Assembly (NCBI GenBank): GCA_046538105.1
Contig: JBKHJO010000001.1
Location: forward strand, 1-64,000
DNA: 64,000 bases
DNA from: JAWLEV01 sp046538105
GTDB lineage: Bacteria; Chloroflexota; Anaerolineae; UBA1429
Direction: 5' to 3'
Shown: in pieces, positions 8,401 through 16,999 of the stretch
Position numbering within the stretch: position 1 is the first letter of the stretch
Layout of the letters: each line of letters starts with the position of its first letter
Translations under genes and position numbers: made by a program
Notes under the pieces: model-generated
Told to the model about the DNA's origin: nothing
Seen by the model: only the letters and a program-made list of their open reading frames with translations
Databases searched by the model: none

Positions 8401-9489
8401 ATGATAGAGGAACGAAACGCCGGCTTTTGGCAGCGGGGCACCTCGTTACCCCTGGCCCTTGTCGTTCTCGCCGTGGGGGTACTCTTGATAAGTCCCTTCC
8501 TCGCCTATCTGGCCACCAGTTATCGATCCACACTGGCTGTGGAGGAGACACTTTACAGAGAATACGCGAACGATGCTGGTGTCGAGTATGCGATGTGGAA
8601 ACTGGGGGATCCAGCCTTTCGTCAGGAGATTGTGTCTAATTGGGGAACGGCTCAGGAGGTAGTGATACCACAGTCTGTGAACGATATCACCCCCACCGTT
8701 GAGGTGGTTTTTGTCGAATCCATCATGAACTGGAACTGGAGCATCTGGGTTAGCGATACCCTGACCATAGAGAAAAACAACACGGAGATCTATGGTGACG
8801 TGCGCTGCAGCCAATTCGTCGATGAAAAGGGAAGCACCACTTTTCATGGTGAGATCATAATGGATGATGAGGGAGGTGATTGGCCCGTGTCCTGGGATAT
8901 CGCCGATTTTCAACCCGGCGGCACGGAGGCTGAGGCCGCGGCCTCGGTTTCAAAGTATTATACGCATACTGACCCCTGGATTGTAGATGATCCCGCCGAT
9001 CTGGCACCCGGGCTACACTATTGTCCGGGGGATGTGGAGATCACGCAGAGTGTGAATAATGAGCACTGGTCCGATGTAACCATCGTGACAGAGGGAACCA
9101 TCTACATTCAGGGCAATAGTCTTACGTTCGAGAAGCCCTATGTCGATGGTCTGGCGTTCTTTTCCAACGCCGATAGCGCGGAGGCGATGGTGATAGATGG
9201 TAACAATTTCACTATCGAGGGGGGAGTCTGCTATGCTCCTTATGGGACCATCGTGGTGACTGCAAATAACACCGGTTTCTATGCCTCTCTTGTGAGTCGA
9301 GACGTAGAGATCAGAAAGAATAATACTGATATATCACAGAGTATCGATCTCTTTATCCCCAATCCGAGCAGCGACGACTTTTGTGGTGTCTATGACATTC
9401 GATCCGTGGCTGAAGATATGACCACCATCGTGCGTCTCACACGCTGTGGACAGGCCTCCCCCTCTATCCTCTCCTGGTCCACGTATTGA
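8401..9489 (+). CDS. PilX/GspK-like pilus-assembly protein with surface domain
   Basis: The 362-residue protein has an N-terminal segment (about 10-40: RGTSLPLALVVLAVGVLLISPFLAYL) resembling the prepilin-like helix of PilX/GspK-type minor components. The next element, EYANDAGVEYAMWKL, resembles the conserved AxxGxexA helix of that group. The remaining 280 residues are rich in Asn, Thr and Gly, with repeated beta-strand units (EKNNTEIYGDV, GNNFTIEGGVCY, RKNNTDIS). They look like a right-handed beta-helix or polymer-forming (bactofilin-like) domain. It follows the two prepilin genes and closes the pilus operon. Assignment beyond the N-terminus is tentative. Confidence 0.6.
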   Translation: MIEERNAGFWQRGTSLPLALVVLAVGVLLISPFLAYLATSYRSTLAVEETLYREYANDAGVEYAMWKLGDPAFRQEIVSNWGTAQEVVIPQSVNDITPTVEVVFVESIMNWNWSIWVSDTLTIEKNNTEIYGDVRCSQFVDEKGSTTFHGEIIMDDEGGDWPVSWDIADFQPGGTEAEAAASVSKYYTHTDPWIVDDPADLAPGLHYCPGDVEITQSVNNEHWSDVTIVTEGTIYIQGNSLTFEKPYVDGLAFFSNADSAEAMVIDGNNFTIEGGVCYAPYGTIVVTANNTGFYASLVSRDVEIRKNNTDISQSIDLFIPNPSSDDFCGVYDIRSVAEDMTTIVRLTRCGQASPSILSWSTY

Positions 9490-9627
9490 TGATAAAAGAC
9501 AGGAGTCTTTTGCGATACTGGTTCCTGGCATAGTTTTCAAAAATGCTGTGCTTGCCTCCATCTCCATCCCCGACTACAATCGACGTGGTCGCGGATGGAT
9601 TTCTATATGCGAGAGGGAGTTAAAGTA

Positions 9628-10485
9628 ATGGCGGACGAGGAACTGTACGACGCTATAATGGAACGCCGGTCGGTGCGTCGATACGATGACGAATCCCTGT
9701 CGGAAGATATCCTTGATCGGGTCCGGGAGATAGCGTCCGATACCATTTCTCTGATACCCGAAAACGTCTTTTGCGTTTTCCTACGTGACTATACGCCCGG
9801 TGATGAGGGGTGGGTTCTTCGCAGTGCTTATGGTCGTTTCATGACGCCGCCTCACGTCATGGTGCCCTATGTGGTGGGGACCAGGTATCCGCTGACCGAT
9901 CTGGGATACCGTGTGGAGCAGATCGTGGTGCGTCTCACGTCTCTGGAGATCGGCACCTGTTACATCGGCGCTTTGGGGGCGGAGGATGGTCTGCGTTCAC
10001 GTTTTGACCTTCCGGAGGGCGCACGCATTGGGGCCACCGTCTTTTTCGGACGACCCGCCTCAGGCATCGGCGGTACCCTCGATGCCGTAGCCCGCACGCT
10101 GGCCAGGGGACGGAAAAGAAGGCCTGTGGAGGAGTTGTTCTTTGATGGCGACTTTGATCATCCCGCCACGCCTCCGCCGGCGTTTGATACTCTCATCGAG
10201 GCGGGACGTTGGGCCCCCTCGGCGGTCAATGTGCAGCCCTGGCGTTTTCTCTGGCATGAGGGCCGTCTGATGCTCTTTGTGACCACGGGGAGGCTCAAAT
10301 ACCTTGGTGGTGAGCGTAGTCAGTATCCTCTCTATGATGGGGGCATCTGTATGGCCAACATCAGCCTGGCCATGGAAGCATTGGGGAAGCAGGGAAGTTG
10401 GTGCATGGGAGAGGAAGCGGACGTCGAGGAGGTGGAGCATCCCGATAATCTGCGATTGTTGTCTGTTCTGACGCTGGGTGGATGA
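9628..10485 (+). CDS. Nitroreductase-family protein
   Basis: The start was set at the ATG preceded by GAGGGAG, not the in-frame ATG at 9595. The 285-residue protein begins with the nitroreductase signature LYDAIMERRSVRRYDDESL, where the Arg residues normally contact FMN phosphate. The second half has EAGRWAPSAVNVQPWRF (FMN contact and substrate loop) and a C-terminal dimer helix with YDGGICMANISLAMEALG, which matches the conserved DxGxxxxNxxLAAxxxG element. It resembles the double-domain 'putative TM nitroreductase' group. The substrate is unknown. It sits alone between the pilus operon and the phosphofructokinase gene. Confidence 0.75.
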   Translation: MADEELYDAIMERRSVRRYDDESLSEDILDRVREIASDTISLIPENVFCVFLRDYTPGDEGWVLRSAYGRFMTPPHVMVPYVVGTRYPLTDLGYRVEQIVVRLTSLEIGTCYIGALGAEDGLRSRFDLPEGARIGATVFFGRPASGIGGTLDAVARTLARGRKRRPVEELFFDGDFDHPATPPPAFDTLIEAGRWAPSAVNVQPWRFLWHEGRLMLFVTTGRLKYLGGERSQYPLYDGGICMANISLAMEALGKQGSWCMGEEADVEEVEHPDNLRLLSVLTLGG

Positions 10486-10571
10486 GGAGGGGACTTTTCC
10501 GTTTTGCTTGCTAATTGTCTTGCCAGCCGTATACTAGGGGCGAATATTTCTTATGGAGGGGGAATGATAGG

Positions 10572-11858
10572 ATGACCAACAAAAATCTCCTGGTCGCCCA
10601 GTCGGGTGGTCCTTCACCGGTGATCAACAGTTCTTTACAGGGAGTTGTAGAGGCCTGTCGGGCGCGGCCGGGCACATTTGATAAGATTTATGCCGGCTAT
10701 CATGGTATCGAGGGCGTCTTGACGGAGGAATTGCTGGAGATTTCCGCCCAAAAGGAGGAAGAGGTCGCCCTGCTACGGGTGACGCCCGCGGCCGGCGCCA
10801 TCGGTACCTGCCGTTACAAACTGCGTGCGGAGGACGAGGAGGATTTTGAGCGTGTCGTCGAGGTACTCCGGGCTCATGACATCGGATATTTTCTGTACAA
10901 CGGCGGCAACGACTCTATGGACACGGCCCATAAGGTGGCCGCACTGGCCGCCGAGCGGGGGTTAGATCTGGTGGCTGTGGGCATTCCCAAAACCATCGAC
11001 AACGACGTGGGCGATTCCGAATTCGAGTTGATCGATCATACCCCCGGCTATGGCAGCGTGGCCCGTTACTGGACGTTTATGGTCCAGGGGGCAGAGGAGG
11101 AGAATCGCGGATCTTCTCCCTCGGATCCGGTATTGGTGATGCAGGCCATGGGCCGCCGCATCGGCTTTATTCCCGCTGCCGCTCGCCTGGCCGATCCAGA
11201 GCGCGAGATGCCCCTGCTCATCTTTTTGACCGAGTCGGGCCTGGACTTGTCCGGCCTTGCTGACAGCGTGAACGATATGCTGAGAGAGCGGGGGAGGGCC
11301 CTGGTGGTGGTCAGTGAGGGGTTCGATGTGGGAGAACTCGGCGAGTCCAGAGACGCCTTTGGACATGTCGAGTTCTCGGCCAGCCAGACCACGGTGGCTC
11401 AGGTGGTGCTCAATCACCTCAACGAAGTGGGGCTCGCCGCCAGGGGTAGTGCGCGTTTTAATGTGACGGGCACGCATCAACGCCATGACATGGCCTCCGC
11501 CTCCACTGTGGATGTGGAGGAAGCCTATGCTGTGGGGCAAAAGGCGGCGCTACTGGCCGCGGAAGGTCGGTCTGGATATATGGCCACCATCCTGCGCAAG
11601 CCCGGTTCCATCTATGGCGTGGAATATGATAGAGTTCCACTGGAGTTGGTGGCCAACTCGGAGCGTGCCTTTCCAGAGGACTGGATCGCTCCCAGCCGCA
11701 GCGACGTGACCGATGATTTTGTGACCTATGCCAAGCCCCTGATAGGCAAAGACTGGCTCGATGTGCCCCTCGTCGATGGTCGGCAGCGTTTTGCCCGCTT
11801 TGAGCCCCTGTTCGCCAAACAGGTTCTGCCGTCGTATGTACCGCAGGCGTACCGCTGA
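10572..11858 (+). CDS. 6-phosphofructokinase, probably PPi-dependent
   Basis: The start was placed at the ATG nine bases after GGAGGGGG. The 428-residue protein has the PFK fold with LVAQSGGPSPVIN (7-19), GTCRYKL (78-84), GGNDSMDT (111-118) and PKTIDND (139-145). The Asp of GGND replaces the Gly that admits ATP in ATP-PFKs, and the Lys of PKTIDND is the residue diagnostic of PPi-dependent enzymes. It should interconvert fructose 6-phosphate and fructose 1,6-bisphosphate using PPi, so the step is reversible. The first Asp of the usual GGDD is Asn, which I recall as typical of one subfamily. Pgi, TIM and transketolase genes in this window complete much of the pathway. Confidence 0.85.
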   Translation: MTNKNLLVAQSGGPSPVINSSLQGVVEACRARPGTFDKIYAGYHGIEGVLTEELLEISAQKEEEVALLRVTPAAGAIGTCRYKLRAEDEEDFERVVEVLRAHDIGYFLYNGGNDSMDTAHKVAALAAERGLDLVAVGIPKTIDNDVGDSEFELIDHTPGYGSVARYWTFMVQGAEEENRGSSPSDPVLVMQAMGRRIGFIPAAARLADPEREMPLLIFLTESGLDLSGLADSVNDMLRERGRALVVVSEGFDVGELGESRDAFGHVEFSASQTTVAQVVLNHLNEVGLAARGSARFNVTGTHQRHDMASASTVDVEEAYAVGQKAALLAAEGRSGYMATILRKPGSIYGVEYDRVPLELVANSERAFPEDWIAPSRSDVTDDFVTYAKPLIGKDWLDVPLVDGRQRFARFEPLFAKQVLPSYVPQAYR

Positions 11859-11898
11859 AAACGGTTGATCTGAGAGCGTTTTATAAGGAGACGATGCA

Positions 11899-13188
11899 AT
11901 GTCCACTATTCGCGAGTATGTGATGGGACATGATCTATTCTGCCATCACGATCACCACGCCGATTTCGAGGAATTCGATGCCAATCGGGAGAACTATTCT
12001 TTTCGGAGCCTGCTGGGATATGCCGAGGCCGATCTCTTTACTGCCAAAGGAAAACGTCTTCGGGATCAGGAGCGGGTGGAAGAGGAGGAGATAGCCGAAC
12101 TATGGCCCAAGATCCGCACCACGGGCTATGGTCGTGCGGTGAGCCTCGGCTGCCAAGAATTGTTGGGCTTGGAATATAAACCGGAGAATTTTGCGGCCAT
12201 TACCGAGGCACTGCAGTCTCTGATAGAGGGCAGGTCAGCTCAGGAGATTTACCTCTTTTTTGTTCACAAAAAGGCTCAGAATACATGGACCCTCCAGGAC
12301 GGCAGGTTTCGCGTGGATAACGAGAATGCGTTTAAGGAAGCCCTTTTTCCCTCTACCTATCGTTTCGCCTTTCGCATGGACTCCCTCTTTGAGATGGTGG
12401 ACGAGGCTCCCATCGTGGCCCTGGAACGGTTTACTGGACGGTCCGTGCATACCCTGGATCATCTTGTGGAGGCCCTGAATGCGGCCATCGACCGTTTCGA
12501 TGCGACAGGAGAACTGGCGGCCTTTAAGGTGGGCATGGCCTATGGGCGTGATCTGCATGTAGGCTCGCCCACGCGGTATGAAGCGGAGCGCGCCTTCTCG
12601 CGTATTCGCAGCCGCAAGACTTTTTGGGATGACGTGCAGCAGAACACGGGAGCCGTCGATGCACAGGCGAGCCGTCCCCTGGGAGACTATTTGCTTCACA
12701 GTTTACTGCAGCGGGCCAGCGATGATGATTTCCCGGTACAGATTCACACCGGCTACCTGGCTGGCAACTGGGGCTCATTGAATGGCACCAAAGCCTCTTA
12801 TCTGATTCCTCTCTTTGATCGCTACCGCTCTGTGCGTTTTGACATCTTTCACGCCTCCTGGCCCTGGGCTTCCGAACTGGGGGCCATCGCCAAGAATTAC
12901 CCTAACGTCTGGGCTGATATGTGTTGGGCCTGGGCCATGAATCCTACGGAGAGTGCCCGAGCGCTCTCCGAGTGGTTGGATGGGGTGCCGTTCAACAAGA
13001 TATTCGCCTACGGTGCGGACACGGGCTTGCCCTGGTGCAACGTGGGGTATTCCCTGCAGGCAAAGCGAGGGATCGCCCGCGTGTTGGAAGAAAAGATCGC
13101 CGCCGATTCTATTGGCGAGAACACGGCCGAGGAGATCGCCGATCACATCATGCTGGAGAACGGCAAAGCGTTCTTTGGTCTGGGGTGA
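11899..13188 (+). CDS. Amidohydrolase-superfamily protein (uronate isomerase-like)
   Basis: The 429-residue protein begins with a metal-binding motif near the N-terminus (GHDLFCHHDHHADFEEFD), comparable to the HxH strand-1 site of amidohydrolase-2/glucuronate-isomerase TIM barrels. Later elements fit the same fold: VQIHTGYLAG (strand with His, about 280), FDIFHASWPWASELGAIAKNYPNVWADMCWAW, and IFAYGADTGLPWCNVGYSLQAKRGIARVL (strand-8 Asp). The closing LENGKAFFGL resembles the NAxRLFGL ending of amidohydrolase-2 proteins. The substrate is unknown; sugar lactones or uronates are likely from family membership. AAGGAGACG precedes the ATG, 41 bases after the PFK stop, so the two may form one operon. 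Confidence 0.75.
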   Translation: MSTIREYVMGHDLFCHHDHHADFEEFDANRENYSFRSLLGYAEADLFTAKGKRLRDQERVEEEEIAELWPKIRTTGYGRAVSLGCQELLGLEYKPENFAAITEALQSLIEGRSAQEIYLFFVHKKAQNTWTLQDGRFRVDNENAFKEALFPSTYRFAFRMDSLFEMVDEAPIVALERFTGRSVHTLDHLVEALNAAIDRFDATGELAAFKVGMAYGRDLHVGSPTRYEAERAFSRIRSRKTFWDDVQQNTGAVDAQASRPLGDYLLHSLLQRASDDDFPVQIHTGYLAGNWGSLNGTKASYLIPLFDRYRSVRFDIFHASWPWASELGAIAKNYPNVWADMCWAWAMNPTESARALSEWLDGVPFNKIFAYGADTGLPWCNVGYSLQAKRGIARVLEEKIAADSIGENTAEEIADHIMLENGKAFFGLG

Positions 13189-13217
13189 GCAACTGGTCCA
13201 CAGGCATAACATGCAAT

Positions 13218-13245
13218 CTCCCGAGAAAAGCCCTTTTCTCGGGAG
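13218..13245. terminator. Perfect 13-bp inverted repeat
   Basis: Arms at 13218-13230 and 13233-13245 are perfectly complementary around a 2-base centre and lie 30 bases after the amidohydrolase stop. No T-tract follows on either strand. It may be a terminator of unusual form, or part of the lesion that cut the CcdA-like remnant beside it. Confidence 0.4.
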
Positions 13246-13464
13246 GTGTGCGTCGGGAAGAATAACCCTCAGGAGACTCGTGGCGACCAGACCAATGGCG
13301 AGATAGGTGACGAACACGCCGGCTGCGAAGGTGAGGCCGATGGCCAGTTCCTCTCTCTGACGGCGGCTGATGGTCAAGCGGGAGACGAAAGATAGGATGG
13401 CGGCAAAGGCGCAGGGATTGACGCCGTCTACCAGGGCGGCTGCAGCCAGAGTTAAGGGTGCCAT
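13240..13464 (-). pseudogene. CcdA/DsbD-like membrane protein remnant (N-terminal part only)
   Basis: Read on the minus strand from 13464, about 75 codons encode LAAAALVDGVNPCAFAAIL, then a basic loop SRRQREEL, then LAIGLTFAAGVFVTYLAIGLVA. This is the start of CcdA-like transporters (LVDGVNPCAFAVLLFxLSxL, then FxxGVFxTYLxIG), including the NPCAF motif whose Cys shuttles electrons across the membrane. Similarity ends at the inverted repeat at 13218-13245, where the frame runs into the antisense of the amidohydrolase gene. Full-length family members have six membrane helices, and only about two remain. It is therefore a truncated, non-functional remnant. Confidence 0.6.
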
Positions 13465-13720
13465 GGTCCCTGAGGCGTTGCAGGATGCGCTCTCGTCCAG
13501 GTGCCATGTCTAGTTCCTTTCAAGAGGTGGGTGCACCGGATTCTCATATGTCATCGATAGCTGGCGAACTTTCGTTATCCCGTCCCCGTACATTTTCTTG
13601 AGGGATCAACAGCCGCTCGTGTACCATTTCGCAGTGTCCACATTCGGGCGAGGAGTAACTCTTTGTTTCGATCTGCTATGCTGCAGCCGACTAGGGGATG
13701 AGGTTCTGGGTCGTCGTTTC

Positions 13721-13749
13721 TTGCAAATTACTGATAGATTGGGTATCCT
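13721..13749 (+). promoter_or_regulatory. Candidate promoter of the ATPase operon
   Basis: TTGCAA at 13721-13726 and TATCCT at 13744-13749 are separated by 17 bases and lie 70-100 bases before atpD. Each hexamer matches four of six consensus positions, so this is a plausible but unproven start. The rest of the 13465-13818 interval holds no recognisable gene. Confidence 0.35.
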
Positions 13750-13818
13750 ATGTTCCATAGTGCTGTCTGTTTCTAAGTAAATACAGGATTTATTGCTTTT
13801 TATTCGGGAGTGACTCAT

Positions 13819-15207
13819 TTGCGAATAGGACGTGTGGCCCGTGTCATGGGTGTGGTGGTGGATGCCCAGTTCGCCGTTGGGGATCTCCCTGGTATCGATA
13901 GTGCTCTGTTGGTGGAACGGCCCAATGCTGGGGATCTGGTCTTGGAGGTTCAGGAACACGTAGATCCTGAGACGGTACGTTGTATCGCCATGAGTGCCAC
14001 GGCGGGTCTCAGTCGGGGCATGCGGGTGCGGGATACGGGGACTCCTATTCAGGTGCCCGTTGGCGAGGAGACGTTGGGGCATCTGTTCGACGTCCTGGGC
14101 CGACCTCTCGACGGTGATGGTTTCGTGGAGGAATTGGAGTACAGGCCCATTCATCGTCAGGCGCCGCCTCTCAGGGAGCAGGAACTGTCCGAAGAGATCC
14201 TGGTGACCGGTATCAAAGCCATCGATTTGCTGACGCCCTTTGGTCGAGGCAGCAAGATCGGCATGTTTGGCGGGGCAGGCGTGGGCAAGACTGTGTTGGT
14301 CATCGAGCTGATCCACCACGGCACGCGGACGGAAGAGGGGGTGGCGGTTTTCGCCGGTGTGGGAGAGCGTACCCGTGAGGGACACGAACTCTGGGAGACC
14401 ATGAGGGAGAGTGGCACGCTGGAGGACACCGTCCTCCTTTTTGGGCAGATGAATGAACCGCCCGGGGCGCGTCTGCGTGTTCCATTGACGGCTTTGACTA
14501 TGGCCCAATACTTTCGTGACGATACGGAACGCGACGTGCTTTTGTTCATCGATAACGTCTATCGCTATGTACAGGCCGGGATGGAGGTGTCGGCTCTATT
14601 GGGTCGCGTTCCCAGCGCGGTGGGTTATCAGCCCACGTTAGCCACGGAGATGGCGCAGCTTCAGGAGCGCATCAGCACTACGGTGCGGGGAGCGATTACC
14701 TCCATTCAGGCCATATACGTTCCGGCGGATGATATAACAGATCCGGGCGTCGTGGCGGCCTTTAGTCACCTGGACGCTGTCACCGTCCTGACCCGGCGCC
14801 TTGCCAGCCAGGGATTGTATCCGGCCGTCGATCCCCTGGAGTCGTCCTCAAAGATGCTTGAGCCTCGCTTTGTGGGCCAGCAACACGTGCGCATCGCCAA
14901 CGAGGTCAAGGCGACACTGTCCAGATATGAAGACTTGCAGGACATCATCTCCATCCTTGGTGTCGAGGAACTCTCGGAGGAGGATCGTCTCGTCGTACGC
15001 CGGGCGCGGCGGCTGCAGCGGTTCTTAACCCAACCCTTTTTTTCCACCGAGAGGTTCACGGGAGTTCCAGGCAAGTATGTACCTCTGGAGGAGACGTTAC
15101 GGGGATTTGAGGAAATCCTGGATGGTCAGCATGACGATCTCCCCGAGCAGGCATTTTACATGGTGGGGAACATCGATGATGTAGTAGAAAAGGCCGAGTC
15201 TCTATGA
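13819..15207 (+). CDS. atpD: N-type ATPase beta subunit
   Basis: This is the catalytic F1-type beta subunit. It has Walker A GGAGVGKT, catalytic-Glu motif VGERTREGHELW, LLFIDNVYRYVQAG (the usual DNIFRFTQAG) and VPSAVGYQPTLATEM. Two starts are possible: GTG at 13810, directly abutting GGGAG, or TTG at 13819 with that GGGAG spaced eight bases upstream. I prefer the TTG (462 residues). As first gene of an operon reading atpD-C-R-B-E-F-A-G, it fits the N-ATPase arrangement described as atpDCQRBEFAG, not the usual F-type order atpIBEFHAGDC. No second ATP synthase is visible in the window, so it cannot be told whether this is the only one. Confidence 0.93.
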   Translation: MRIGRVARVMGVVVDAQFAVGDLPGIDSALLVERPNAGDLVLEVQEHVDPETVRCIAMSATAGLSRGMRVRDTGTPIQVPVGEETLGHLFDVLGRPLDGDGFVEELEYRPIHRQAPPLREQELSEEILVTGIKAIDLLTPFGRGSKIGMFGGAGVGKTVLVIELIHHGTRTEEGVAVFAGVGERTREGHELWETMRESGTLEDTVLLFGQMNEPPGARLRVPLTALTMAQYFRDDTERDVLLFIDNVYRYVQAGMEVSALLGRVPSAVGYQPTLATEMAQLQERISTTVRGAITSIQAIYVPADDITDPGVVAAFSHLDAVTVLTRRLASQGLYPAVDPLESSSKMLEPRFVGQQHVRIANEVKATLSRYEDLQDIISILGVEELSEEDRLVVRRARRLQRFLTQPFFSTERFTGVPGKYVPLEETLRGFEEILDGQHDDLPEQAFYMVGNIDDVVEKAESL

Positions 15208-15569
15208 GCGCAACCCCTTCTACTTCAGAGTGCGTTGGTTTGCAGATCGTATCTCCTGAAAGGGTTGTATACGAGGAGGAGGTCGATTGGTTGCAGGTTC
15301 CCCTTCCCGATGGCCTGCTGGGCATCTGGCCGGGCCACGCTCCATTGATCGCTTTGTTGGCGCAGGGTACGATTCAGTTTAGCGTCGATGGAACTATAGA
15401 AGAGATGGCGGTGGAGGAGGGTATCCTGCGTGTAGACAGGGGACGCTGCGTTGTGTTAATAGGCGTTCCAGTTGCCGGGGATGTAACCGCGGATGTTGCT
15501 TCCGATGCTTTGGAACTGGAAGATGTTTTGCACGAATCCCTGTCCGACGAGGAGATCGAAGATCTGTAG
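15204..15569 (+). CDS. atpC: N-type ATPase epsilon subunit
   Basis: The 121-residue protein overlaps atpD by four bases (ATGA). It has the N-terminal beta-sandwich of ATP synthase epsilon subunits: LQIVSPERVVYEEEVDWLQVPLPDGLLGIWPGHAPLIALL, with the characteristic PDGxxGIxPxHxPL motif. The C-terminal helical hairpin is short. The subunit belongs to the central stalk with gamma. Immediate neighbours and coupling make the identity firm. Confidence 0.88.
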   Translation: MSATPSTSECVGLQIVSPERVVYEEEVDWLQVPLPDGLLGIWPGHAPLIALLAQGTIQFSVDGTIEEMAVEEGILRVDRGRCVVLIGVPVAGDVTADVASDALELEDVLHESLSDEEIEDL

Positions 15570-15577
15570 AGAGGGTA

Positions 15578-15865
15578 ATGGTGATCCTTCTTCTAATTCG
15601 AGGGCTTTGTTGGACGTTGGTCGGGATTGGTTTCTCTAGTTTGCATCTTTTCTTGCTGCGTCGGTCCCTCGCGCGGATTGGCGATCGAGATCCCGTCACT
15701 GCGGGAAGGCGTATGGCGAAAAGTTTTCCGCTGCGTTTGATTCTACTTACACCATTTTTGTTGCTCGTAGCGAGGCAGGGCTTTGTCGCTTCCGGGGGAT
15801 TGATCCTTGGTTCCTTGCTGGGGCGCTGGCTCTCGTTTGTCCGGGCCCGAGCGCCCCTTGGATAG
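15578..15865 (+). CDS. atpR: AtpR-like small membrane subunit of N-ATPase
   Basis: The 95-residue hydrophobic protein has three predicted membrane helices (about 3-27, 48-65, 70-88), ending in GGLILGSLLGRWLSFVRA like AtpR proteins. N-ATPase operons carry atpQ and atpR between atpC and atpB; here only one such gene is present. AtpR is thought to help rotor assembly. The start could be GTG or the ATG at 15578. The 129 bases between it and atpB contain no credible atpQ. Confidence 0.7.
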   Translation: MVILLLIRGLCWTLVGIGFSSLHLFLLRRSLARIGDRDPVTAGRRMAKSFPLRLILLTPFLLLVARQGFVASGGLILGSLLGRWLSFVRARAPLG

Positions 15866-15994
15866 GATGTGATGTTAGCGGCGAAGAGATGGGTGTTTGG
15901 TGTGAGAGCCGTGTTCTGTGCAAGTTCTGAAAAAGGTATCAGTGCTTGAGCCGTGTGCATCTTTAAATGATGCTCGTGAAGTGTAGGGAGTGAT

Positions 15995-16672
15995 ATGGCT
16001 ATCCAGGACGTATTCCCCAAGGTATTGTTCACCATTTATGGTATCCCGATAAAGGACACTGTCGTTCATACTTCGATAGTGGTTGTTATCCTCAGTGGAT
16101 TGGCCATATTGGCCAATGGCAACTATCGTGCTTGGGACCCGCCCAGGTGGCAACTCTTGTTGGAATATGTCATCGAATATATAGAGAACCTCATAGATGA
16201 TATGGGGGGACGTGCCTTTTTCGATGTCGTATCGTTTTTGACAACCATGATCATCTTTATCGTCATCGCCAATCTGTTGGGCACAGTACCCGGCTTCCGG
16301 GCGCCCACGCGTAGTCTCAACACGACCATAGCCTTTTCCCTCGTCTCCCTGGCCGCGACCCAATACTTTGGTATCAAGATGCAGGGAGGGATGGAACATT
16401 TGAAGAGCCTTGCCAGCCCCATCATCATGTTGCCCATGAATATCTTGAGCATGGTGAGTCGCACGCTGACCATGGCCCTGCGATTGTTCGGCAATATCAT
16501 CGCCGGCGAGATTGTTGTGGCAGTCTTTTTTATGCTGCTACCCGTATTGAGTCCCATTCCCATGATCATTTTGAGCATGCTTACTTCCGTGCTCCAGGCG
16601 CTGGTCTTTACCGTACTCACCCTCGTTTACATCGTGGAGGCCACGGGGAGCATGGCAGGGTCCGAGGTATAA
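15995..16672 (+). CDS. atpB: N-type ATPase a subunit
   Basis: This 225-residue polytopic protein matches subunit a, the stator half-channel. The conserved helix MALRLFGNIIAGE carries the essential Arg163, preceded by LPMNILSMVSRTLT and followed by a helix ending LTLVYIVEA. An N-terminal PKVLFTIYGIPIKDTVVHT segment also fits. It is shorter than E. coli AtpB, as expected for the N-type. A ribosome site (GGGAGTG) lies just before the ATG. Confidence 0.92.
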   Translation: MAIQDVFPKVLFTIYGIPIKDTVVHTSIVVVILSGLAILANGNYRAWDPPRWQLLLEYVIEYIENLIDDMGGRAFFDVVSFLTTMIIFIVIANLLGTVPGFRAPTRSLNTTIAFSLVSLAATQYFGIKMQGGMEHLKSLASPIIMLPMNILSMVSRTLTMALRLFGNIIAGEIVVAVFFMLLPVLSPIPMIILSMLTSVLQALVFTVLTLVYIVEATGSMAGSEV

Positions 16673-16715
16673 GATTTTGGCCTGCGGTTTTTTGAAAGGA
16701 AGGAGTGTGATTTAG

Positions 16716-16988
16716 ATGGCACCGGAGCAGTTGTTTCGTTTCTCTATTATCACCACTGTCGGCGTATTGATCACCATCGTTTTGGGTACGATCACGGCGG
16801 CGCTTATGGAGGGGCGAGCAGTGGTCAAGGCCTTTGAGAATATGGCGCGTCAGCCCAGCGTGGCAGACGCCATCCAGGGCATGTTGTTGATCGTGCTCGC
16901 CATCCTCGAGTCTACGGCGATTTATGTGCTTTTAGTCTGTCTTGTTTTTCTCTTTGCCAACCCCTTTAGCAATATCTTTGGTCTCTAG
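16716..16988 (+). CDS. atpE: N-type ATPase c subunit with two-carboxylate Na+ motif
   Basis: The 90-residue helical hairpin has the polar loop ARQPS (44-48). Helix 2 carries AILESTAIY, that is Glu65, Ser66, Thr67 and Tyr70, numbered exactly as in Na+-binding c rings such as that of Ilyobacter tartaricus. In helix 1 the position of the usual Gln32 is Glu32 (ALMEGRA). A Glu32/Glu65 pair is the two-carboxylate arrangement described for the Na+-driven rotor of Fusobacterium nucleatum. Sodium coupling is therefore likely, although at least one N-ATPase rotor (Burkholderia) was reported to be proton-specific. The start is ATG, preceded by AGGAAGGAG. Confidence 0.92.
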   Translation: MAPEQLFRFSIITTVGVLITIVLGTITAALMEGRAVVKAFENMARQPSVADAIQGMLLIVLAILESTAIYVLLVCLVFLFANPFSNIFGL

Positions 16989-16999
16989 GGGGATAGCAG

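Noticed and set aside
12775..13463. 229-codon minus-strand ORF as an intact membrane protein gene
   Set aside because: Only its first third resembles CcdA; the rest is antisense to the amidohydrolase gene, so only a truncated remnant is supported.
13598..13780. 60-codon ORF before atpD
   Set aside because: It has no ribosome site or recognisable features, and the region more likely carries the operon promoter.
15866..15994. Possible missing atpQ gene between atpR and atpB
   Set aside because: No open frame of suitable length, start codon or hydrophobic character is present.
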